Shown in pieces: positions 45,501-52,556 of a DNA stretch of 64,000 nt. Position numbers and translations under genes: made by a program. Numbering within the stretch: position 1 is the first letter of the stretch; every line of letters begins with the position of its first letter. Source of the DNA: Dactylonectria macrodidyma (taxonomy: Eukaryota; Ascomycota; Sordariomycetes; Hypocreales; Nectriaceae); assembly GCA_020744425.1 (NCBI GenBank), contig JAGMUV010000003.1:2232001-2296000 (forward strand), written 5' to 3'. Below the pieces are notes generated by a model. That model was not told the DNA's origin, did no database searches, and saw nothing but the letters and a program-made list of their open reading frames with translations.

Positions 45501-46810
45501 ACCCCCACGAAGAGAATTACGATCGTCGCCGTGTGAGCGTGGTGGATGTATTGGAGATGCCAAGGAGGCCACCAATTGGAGTTTTGTCGAAAATGGGAGT
45601 GAACATGGGAATCCACACACATCACCTCCATGACGATGCACTAGAAGACATGACAAGCGATGATGATTCTGAGATTGAAGGCGCTTCTTCCGCTGATTCT
45701 GATGAGGAGAGGTCGTATGGGTTTGAGGCTCCTCTGGACCGGTATGATATTGGTTCTACAACATCTCTTCAGCAGCCTCTTTTGGGATCAACGGCCCGTC
45801 GGAGGAATAGCCGACTCGGGGAGCGAGTAGCAGCGAATATCTGGGGACAATCTAGTCGCGACCAAGGTTGCGACGCTACAGAAACTGCGACTGCCACTTC
45901 GTATGGAACAATGTCAAGGTCTCAGAATCAGAAGAATAGGGCTTCACGCTCAGCACAGAGGACCCCCGAGGCAGATGCTGGCATGGCAACTGGCGAACTG
46001 GAGGCATTCCCTCCCTTGAGCATGTCAGAGACTCGAAGACCTGCATCAAGACTGAGCCGTTCACGCCAGCTCAGCCCGTCGAGAGAAGACACGGTTCGTC
46101 CCCTCCGCGACGGTACCTCGACGCCAGGGCCAAACTTGTCTCGACAGTCATCTTCAGTACGGTTTTCAAGCCGACCTGTCCCAGAGACGAAGATCACGAG
46201 CGAGGCGGAGGGATCCAAGATCGGTTTTGCTCCGTCAGATCTTGCGTTAGAAACACCAAAAACGGAGCGGCCAGCATTCTCGCGACAATCATCTCTTGGG
46301 AAATTCTCAAGTCGTCCCATGCCAGAGACGCGAGTCGCAATTGGGGAGGAGGAGGGAAGGACAATCACATTTGCAGAGACGACCCCTCATACACGCTCAG
46401 CAGCACACTCGAGACATCACTCCCGGCAGAACTCGCAGGCGACAAGCTTTGGCCAAAGCGACATTCGACTCCCGATGCCCGAGATGCCCGAGATGCTAGA
46501 CGAATATAGGTCGAGCGTTGGGTTAGAGGATGGCGAAGACTCCGCCACGCCATATTCGGGCCAAGGAGTTGAGCTCTCATTCAACGAGCTCCCAAGCCGG
46601 GCCCAGCACCTGATCCTGAACGAATTGATGCGTCAGCACTCGAAGGACACGGCAGTACTGCTGAGCACGCTTCCGATCCCATCGGAGGGCACTAGTTTGG
46701 ATGATATTGCCACAATACGCTACCTTTCGGATGTGGAGGTGTTATGCAACGAGATGCCGCCGACGCTAATGGTGCTGAGCAACAACATGACAGTAACGGT
46801 GAGTCTGTAA
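42583..46810 (+). CDS. vhc1: Cation-chloride cotransporter, vacuolar Vhc1-like (SLC12 family)
   Basis: A K-Cl-type cotransporter of the vacuolar membrane. Exons 42583-42823, 42886-43423, 43481-43928, 44052-45057 and 45108-46810 give about 1311 aa. The first ATG in frame is 42583 (MTKPQLDKGRDG). The membrane core starts KLGTLSGVYIPVFLNVMSIL and includes SNGEVKGGGAYYLISRSLG, the SLC12 hallmark, and GASMSGDLKDPSRSIPNGTL. About twelve helices end near residue 560. The large C-terminal domain begins KRWGDVSQNLIYHQVRKYLL and RPHIILLINNPRRQTRLIQF, with a long Ser/Arg-rich insert (about residues 960-1200) before a conserved end SLDDIATIRYLSDVEVLCNE...PPTLMVLSNN. Exon 4 could also start at 44046, adding Ile-Gln. 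The four introns are phase-consistent. Confidence 0.93.
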
Positions 46811-46839
46811 GCGAGGGGAAAGGGAGGCGTATGGAGGGT

Positions 46840-46945
46840 CAGGGAGAGACAAATAGAGGGCCAAGAGGAGACAGCGACCCAGAGCCATAACGAGACAATA
46901 TGCGACAAATGGAGACAGGGGGAGACAAACGGAAACAAAGGGAGG
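46840..46945 (+). repeat. Imperfect GAGACA-rich tract
   Basis: GAGACA or GAGACAA recurs at irregular spacing with strong A/G bias on the + strand, just after the Vhc1-like stop. It may lie in the 3' UTR. Confidence 0.6.
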
Positions 46946-47279
46946 GCCAAAAATGGATCCCTGGTGGGGACGTGAATAGAGCCCAAAACAAGGAGAGGAC
47001 GAATGCAGCATAAGACTCGGATTTACATTGCCAAGGTGGCATTTTGACATTCGGGCCTAGACTGAAACAGAGCATTCCGAAGACCGAGATCGAGCGATCT
47101 GGGCAAGCGTCGAAGATCAGGGGAGACGGATGACCGGGAGATCGAGCCGACCTGGCGTTGATGCGGGTGATGATGCGATGGAGGATGAAGTTGGAGTCTG
47201 TCTGCATCTGGATAAAGCACCCGGGGAAGGAGGGTGTTAGTCTTGATCTGGACGGAAGCTGGACAAAGTATGAGAGTGG

Positions 47280-47319
47280 CTTGACGGGTCTTGACAAATC
47301 TTGACGGGTCTTGATGGGG
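47280..47319 (+). repeat. Four tandem 10-bp units (CTTGACGGGT type)
   Basis: Units read CTTGACGGGT, CTTGACAAAT, CTTGACGGGT and CTTGATGGGG in exact 10-base register. One helical turn per unit would put each motif on the same DNA face. Confidence 0.8.
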
Positions 47320-47468
47320 ATCTCGATAGGTTCCCGCGAGTCCTAGGGAGTCTTTGTCACGCCTCTGGCTTGGCACAATCGACCAACTCTGCCATCGAAA
47401 GCATCGAGTGTGAGGAGGCTTGAAAGCCGCATTCCTGGTCTTGCATTCCTTGGCCCCCCTCTGGTCCC

Positions 47469-47507
47469 TCTAACCCCTAACCCTCTAACCAACGCTCTAA
47501 CCCTCTC
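47469..47507 (-). repeat. Short interstitial telomere-like tract
   Basis: TAACCCCTAACCCTCTAACC followed by CTCTAACCCTCTC resembles degenerate CCCTAA, the complement of the fungal TTAGGG telomere unit. A separate TTAGGG occurs near 47635. It sits about 300 bases before the next gene start, so a promoter telobox is the simpler reading. Confidence 0.6.
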
Positions 47508-47801
47508 TCAAGCTTTGCCCCGGATCTGAGAGAGACTTTTGATGGCGCGTATCCAATTATCGCGCCTTCACGCCCGCTTCCCGCAAACTGTATCTTCGGC
47601 GCATCCGAGCCGCAACGGGCAGATGCGCTGCATTAGGGTTGCCGCAGCGTCAACTCTGGAAACTCTGCCTCTGATGCAATACTTGATTTCTGGGGAATAT
47701 CTAAGATGGAGGCTTCTCGCTGTCTTCCAGTTCCGCCGTGACCGAGAATCTGTCTCTCCCGTTTCGAACCACACCAGTCTGACACCAACTTTTATCTCAT
47801 C

Positions 47802-50120
47802 ATGCTGAGACAGTCGAGGATTGCGGCTGCCTCGCCACAATTGGGTGGCGGGCGTGCTAGTGAAGACGAGCGAGCGAGCGTCCTGGCGCCCCTTGGTGAG
47901 CATCACGAACAACAATTCATGTCACTGTCAGCGCAAATATCGTCGACGATGCGCCAGATATCGGAGGAGGACAGGATGTCATTCCTCCCGCCTCCTGCTT
48001 CCCAGATGAAGCGAAAGACCGCACAGAGGAGCAGCTGGAAGAAGCAGCTCAAGTTCCGCAGCTTCCTTGGAAAGCGCGCGTCCAAAATCAGGGCCCTCAA
48101 GATTGTCCACACGAGGGATGCCGCGCCCAAGGTGGATGGCGTGGACGCGGAGGTGGTGCTAGAGGAGGCCCCGAAACAGGACGAGTCCAGAGTGTCGACG
48201 ATGACGTTTGGCATCACCTTTGACCCGCCCGACCTGAATTTGCAGCAGCCCGACCTGAATCTGCAGCAGCCCGACAAGTCGGAGGAAGCCGAGCCCTCGG
48301 GAGACAGCGAGTACTCTGACGGAGTCGCCGATTCCGACGACGACGACGACGACGAGCTGGATTCACAGAACGACCCCTTCCACCTGGAGGACCGGCTTTC
48401 GGCTACCGAGATCATCTCGACCGAGATCATCGCGCAGCTAAAGGAGCTGCGTATGAATGGCGGACCTATGGCCACGTACAGGGAACGCAACATGAGCATG
48501 AGCCGAATGAGCGAGAGCAGCAGCGACGAGTCGAGGTCGTGTTCGCCACTGCCCTTTATCGACGAGGTCGACAGCCTGAGCGAGCGGGACGACGACGACA
48601 ACAACAACGACAACAACAACAACAACACCATATCGCCCGACGAGAGCCCCAAGGGCAGCAACAGCAACCACATCTCGTGGAACTGGGCCGAGCCGCCGCA
48701 GCCACTGGCTCTAGCCCCGGCGCCGGTACCCCGAACGACGATGACGTTGACGGCGCCGGCGCCGGCGACCGCCGTGTCCATGCGCCGGCCGCCGTCTTCC
48801 GTTTGCCCGAAGCAGCCATACCCAACGAAGCCGTTGCCACCACCACCACCGGCCGTGGCGGCGCTCCGGGCCAACGTGGTCATGATGCGCCGGCCGTCGC
48901 GCCCGGACAACCCGTGGAGCTGGAAGCTGCCGGCGCCGGACCCGGGGGCGCCCAAGCTCAATACCGTCATGGTGCGCCGGCCATCGCGTATGGAGAACCC
49001 GTGGACGTGGAAGCCGTCGTCCAGCGGCCGGTCGGACCTGTCCCGGCCGTCGACCCGCAGCTCCGACGACGCCTTCTCCAAGGCCTCATCGTCGCGGAAA
49101 GGGTCGCGCTCCGACGGCCACTTCAGCAACGCCTCGTCCCGCCGCGGCTCGCGTCCGGAGGACCAGCAGGCCTACTCGGAGCAGGTGCGCAACTTTCCCC
49201 GGAGGCCGTCCCGGCCGGATGACCCTTGGCTCCGGCCTTCGGTGCCGGCGTCACCGCTGAGCCGGGAAGCGCAGCCCGTGAGAGACCCGGTCCAGGCCTG
49301 GCGGCCACCTCGTCCTGAGGACGCTCTCAGGTCTCACCCCGTGGACGTCACCAATTCTCATCCCGTCATCACCGCCAACTCTCATCCTGTCGCTTCATAT
49401 CGCCCCCAGCCCCCAGCTGCACCGACTCCCCTTCCCCTGACTGCCCTCAACTCTCATCCCGTCAAGCTCCCCCAACATGCCGTACCAGACACCGTCCACG
49501 TCCGACAGGATAGTGTGTCTGACGGCATGTGTCGAATGTGCCACATCGGAGTTGCCGAGTCGTGGGGGATATGCCAGAAATGCGACGAAGACACCTCGCC
49601 TCACTCGCAGTCGTTCCCCTCTCAGCAGGTCGACAAGAGCTTTACAACCCAGGGCAAGGATAACCGTCCGCCGCTTCTCTTAGTCGACAACGCCGCTCCG
49701 TATCGCCGTCACAATCTCACGGGCTCCCTATCCTCGGACCCAGAAGCCAACGAGATGACGCCGCCCATCTCGCCGAAATCATGTCGCGTCTTGCCCGCCG
49801 CCCCTGCTGCTAGCACCGCCCATACCGTCGTCATCGCGCCTCCCATCTCCAAGACGGTGAATCCGATGCCGACGCCAGATGTGCTCGCAAAGTACCAGTA
49901 CGGCGTCTCGACCGTCGGCGGTGTCGTTCAACGAAGACCGCTGTCCAATGACGAGTGGGCGGACTACTATTTTGACCAGAACTCGGTGGAAAAGATGCGG
50001 GATAGGACCGATTCAGTTGTCAGCCGCGAGGCCCAGGGCTATATGATCCGCGAGGTGGGTCTGGAGGAGTACGATGGATTCTGGGGCAGCCCGACCTGCC
50101 CCGGACCAGGGTGGATCTGA
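47802..50120 (+). CDS. Unrecognised low-complexity protein with C-terminal Cys cluster
   Basis: A single open frame of 772 aa from the ATG at 47802. I do not recognise the family. The N-terminus is basic (KRKTAQRSSWKKQLKFRSFL). Then come acidic runs, a duplicated DLNLQQP, an Asn/Asp tract, and three copies of a motif like RRPSRPDNPWSWK (about residues 363-480). Next is a set of four NSHPV motifs. A short cluster CRMCHIGVAESWGICQKC near residue 570 has two CxxC pairs 11 residues apart and could bind zinc. The end is conserved-looking: LAKYQYGVSTVGGVVQRRPL, then GFWGSPTCPGPGW. GC-rich third positions and full-length openness support coding on this strand over the antisense 408-codon frame. Probably a lineage-restricted, largely disordered protein. 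Confidence 0.75.
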   Translation: MLRQSRIAAASPQLGGGRASEDERASVLAPLGEHHEQQFMSLSAQISSTMRQISEEDRMSFLPPPASQMKRKTAQRSSWKKQLKFRSFLGKRASKIRALKIVHTRDAAPKVDGVDAEVVLEEAPKQDESRVSTMTFGITFDPPDLNLQQPDLNLQQPDKSEEAEPSGDSEYSDGVADSDDDDDDELDSQNDPFHLEDRLSATEIISTEIIAQLKELRMNGGPMATYRERNMSMSRMSESSSDESRSCSPLPFIDEVDSLSERDDDDNNNDNNNNNTISPDESPKGSNSNHISWNWAEPPQPLALAPAPVPRTTMTLTAPAPATAVSMRRPPSSVCPKQPYPTKPLPPPPPAVAALRANVVMMRRPSRPDNPWSWKLPAPDPGAPKLNTVMVRRPSRMENPWTWKPSSSGRSDLSRPSTRSSDDAFSKASSSRKGSRSDGHFSNASSRRGSRPEDQQAYSEQVRNFPRRPSRPDDPWLRPSVPASPLSREAQPVRDPVQAWRPPRPEDALRSHPVDVTNSHPVITANSHPVASYRPQPPAAPTPLPLTALNSHPVKLPQHAVPDTVHVRQDSVSDGMCRMCHIGVAESWGICQKCDEDTSPHSQSFPSQQVDKSFTTQGKDNRPPLLLVDNAAPYRRHNLTGSLSSDPEANEMTPPISPKSCRVLPAAPAASTAHTVVIAPPISKTVNPMPTPDVLAKYQYGVSTVGGVVQRRPLSNDEWADYYFDQNSVEKMRDRTDSVVSREAQGYMIREVGLEEYDGFWGSPTCPGPGWI

Positions 50121-50327
50121 TGCGTGTGATATAACGCGTTGTGTGGCTCCTTGAGAGAGGCTTTATTCCTTGTTCTGTCGTCTTGTATAATACCAAAATC
50201 TAGCATATAATACTACTCGCCCATCAGAGTCTATGCTCTATATGCCGCCCAAATTTTTTCGTCTCATCGTGATATCCTCTACAGCCCGTAATCTATACTC
50301 TACAACTGCGCGCTTTCTAACGCTCAT

Positions 50328-51527
50328 CTATATTATCCTCTGAACCCTCAATCCTTCAGCGCTACCACCATCCAACTGCAGGAACCCGCCTGTCTCAATC
50401 TTCTTCTTCCACTTGTTGCTCTCGTACCGCGCCAGGATCATGGTCATGCGCAGAGTCGTCTCGCTGCTGGAATCATGCTCCTGCACAGCTTGGGCCACGG
50501 GCGTGAACAGCCAGCGACCAAACGCCCAGTTGAGAATGTATCGCCCACTGGGGTTCGCCTCGGGCTGAGGAACGTCTGGGTCTGAGTTGGAGGGGGTGGA
50601 GGCAAGGGTCAGGACGGCCTTGATGCGGTAGACCTCGTCCTTGGGGGCGGCGTTCAGGAAGCCTATGAGCTTGTCTGTGGCGAGGGCGCCGCCGTTGAGC
50701 TCGATGGAGAGGACCTCGACCTCACCCTGGTGGCCGTGACTGTGGCCGTCACCATTGGTCTTACTATGGTCATGCTCATGGCTGTGGCTCACCCCGTTCG
50801 TCTTATGGACACCGTTCGTCTTATGGACACCGTTCGTCTGGTGTTCACCGTTCGTCTGGTGTGCACCGTTTGTCTTGTAGTCGCCGTTCACTTCTGCGGC
50901 AGTCAACTCCTGGGCCAACCCGCCATCAACGCCAAAGACCAGCTTCATGGAAACCCATCCCTTGGCACTCTTGACCTTGGCCACGTCCACCTCGAGATCA
51001 CCAACCCTGTCGAGGCACTCCTCGTACCGGTCCTCTCCCGCAACCTCCCACTTGTTGAAGACGATGAGATCGGTGTAGCGGGCTTGAATGCGGGCCGTGT
51101 AGCTCGTGTCTTCGTAACCCTGCCAGTTCTCGACGTCGATGACGCTGACGACACCGTCAAGCACGTATTTGCCGGACTCGCGCGCCAGGCGGTTGATCTC
51201 GAGGGCGAGGGTCGCGGGGAATGCAGAGCCGCTGGTCTCGACGACGATGCGGTCGGGCGACACGGTCTTCTCGAGTTCTTCTAGGGCCGGGCCGAGCTGA
51301 CCAACGAGGTTGCAGCAGATACAGCCGTTGAGGAGCTCCTGTACACCTGAGATGGCTGAGTTTGTCGCGAGCTGCGAGTCGACGGCCAGGTCGCCAAACT
51401 CATTCTTTAGCAGCGCAAGTTTGTACGCCGGATTCTGCTCCTTGAGCTGCGGGATCAGGTTGAGGATCAGCGTTGTCTTGCCGGAGCCGAGGAAGCCCGT
51501 AATGATGGTGATCGGGATGGGCGCCAT
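50328..51527 (-). CDS. CobW/ZNG1-like metallochaperone GTPase
   Basis: A G3E-family GTPase, probably delivering zinc to client metalloenzymes. A single exon from ATG 51525-51527 (MAPIPITIITGFLGSGKTTL) gives 399 aa. The Walker A/G1 is GFLGSGKTT at residues 10-18, the metal-binding CxCC motif is NGCICCNLVG near residue 70, ETSGSAFPA is the switch region, and VFNKWE stands for the NKxD-like base-recognition motif (Asp replaced). A His-rich linker (SHSHEHDH, HSHGHQG) around residues 248-270, typical of metal handling, follows a tandem TNGxHQ repeat. The CobW C-terminal domain includes GRYILNWAFGRWLFTP and ends near the Ile-Ile terminus. It is divergent from a small protein gene, with CRE and GATA motifs between. 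Confidence 0.9.
   Translation of the reverse strand: MAPIPITIITGFLGSGKTTLILNLIPQLKEQNPAYKLALLKNEFGDLAVDSQLATNSAISGVQELLNGCICCNLVGQLGPALEELEKTVSPDRIVVETSGSAFPATLALEINRLARESGKYVLDGVVSVIDVENWQGYEDTSYTARIQARYTDLIVFNKWEVAGEDRYEECLDRVGDLEVDVAKVKSAKGWVSMKLVFGVDGGLAQELTAAEVNGDYKTNGAHQTNGEHQTNGVHKTNGVHKTNGVSHSHEHDHSKTNGDGHSHGHQGEVEVLSIELNGGALATDKLIGFLNAAPKDEVYRIKAVLTLASTPSNSDPDVPQPEANPSGRYILNWAFGRWLFTPVAQAVQEHDSSSETTLRMTMILARYESNKWKKKIETGGFLQLDGGSAEGLRVQRII
50791..50880 (-). repeat. Five 18-bp tandem repeats encoding T-N-G-x-H-x
   Basis: Five adjoining 18-base units (50791-50808 through 50863-50880) encode a six-residue TNGxHK/Q repeat just before the His-rich segment of the CobW-like protein. The period is in frame, so copy number could vary. 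Confidence 0.88.
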
Positions 51528-51931
51528 CTTTGCCGTCTCTCGAGATTCCGTCTCGACTTGACCGCAGGTTGTTGATTCGTCAAGCCTTGTTAGTTGATGA
51601 AAATACCTCTCCAGGCCACTGGTGGTTGCACCAAGTCTCAACAATCAGCCCACCAACCGCTGCCGATAAGATAACAAAACATCCTATCGGATCTTATCGG
51701 GTCTTATCGCGACGTCACCCCGCGGATGCGTCTTGACGTCACGGAGCTGAAATGGTGCTCCATCAGTGGAGGATCCATTGCGTACGCCGAGAATGAGGCG
51801 TCCTCCGTGAGAATCACGAACAAGATTTCTTGATTTTTTAACTTAAGCCTCTTTAACTCCTTTTTCATTTTTTTTTTTCAAAGTCTTTCTCGCCTCTCAC
51901 CAAAAGCAACTTGCCAATTGACTCACACATC
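51528..51931. promoter_or_regulatory. Divergent promoter with CRE and clustered GATA boxes
   Basis: The 404 bases between head-to-head starts hold a perfect CRE, TGACGTCA, at 51734-51741, a near match CGACGTCA around 51710, and clustered GATA/TATC sites (CCGATAAGATAA, then two CTTATCG units) at 51663-51710. These match known sites for ATF/CREB-type bZIP and GATA factors. Use in vivo is inferred. Confidence 0.5.
51734..51741. promoter_or_regulatory. CRE palindrome TGACGTCA
   Basis: A perfect 8-base bZIP (ATF/CREB) site, about 200 bases from each of the two divergent starts. Confidence 0.55.
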
Positions 51932-52319
51932 ATGGCATCCTCAGAAACGAACTCACCTGCAAACGGATCTCAGCAAGAGGAGACCTTCAAGGATCAGCTT
52001 GACAAAGCAGCAGCAGAGCGCCGCGCAAATTTGGGGAATCAGAAGCCTAATCCCATAGTCGAAAAGAGTGCGTCTCTATCGTGCTGGTCTATTTTTTTCT
52101 TCTTTTCGCACTCACTAACCTGCACGGCGCCCAGTTACGGAATACATCCCAGCTGCCACCAAAATCCTTGGTAGTCAAAACGACCCAAAACAATCCGACA
52201 CATCCAATGTTCCTGGACCTCCAGAGCGACCAGATCATGATGATAAAATCGAGGGCTTTGTGAGGGAGCAACATCGAAGCAATGGCGATGATGGTCTCCT
52301 CAATGGAAAGGACACTTGA
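51932..52319 (+). CDS. Small hydrophilic protein (unknown function)
   Basis: Two exons, 51932-52067 and 52135-52319, give 106 aa. The intron has GTGCGT, CTAAC and CCAG and restores an open frame exactly. The sequence starts MASSETNSPANGSQQEETFK and continues DQLDKAAAERR, VEKITEYIPAATKILG and a charged tail ending NGKDT. The ITEYIPAATKILG segment looks like a short amphipathic helix. The rest is disordered. I recall similar small proteins in other Sordariomycetes but know no function. It is divergent from the CobW-like GTPase and shares its promoter. Confidence 0.65.
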
Positions 52320-52556
52320 GGTCAGTGCTCACAGAGGATGATGGGTGTCGGACTTGAGCATTTGTATTCTTCTTCACTGTACTGAAAGAAATGATTTTGG
52401 TAAATGCATGCACACCATCGTGGACAATAATCCTCGCTTGCACCTAATCATGTATTACATAGCTCAGAACAAAATCAACCATGGTTAAACTGAAAGGGAA
52501 AAGTGATGCCGATCATCTTACATGAGTCGTCCATCTACTCCGGAATAGCCCGTCGC

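Larger units (their letters stand above)
46811..47801. other. Intergenic region with purine-rich, 10-bp and telomere-like tracts
   Basis: About 990 bases between two plus-strand genes. It contains a GAGACA-rich imperfect repeat tract (about 46840-46945), four 10-bp repeats (47280-47319) and CCTAACCC/CTCTAACC units (47469-47507). Open frames here follow the skewed composition and look non-coding. Confidence 0.5.

Noticed and set aside
47469..47507. Chromosome end
   Set aside because: The tract is short and degenerate, and genes continue on both sides, so it is not a telomere.
47903..49129. 408-codon minus-strand Ser-rich frame
   Set aside because: Antisense shadow of the 772-aa gene. The plus frame is longer, starts at ATG and has motif structure.
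48539..49222. 227-codon plus-strand Arg/Gln-rich frame
   Set aside because: An alternate-frame shadow of the same GC-rich gene.
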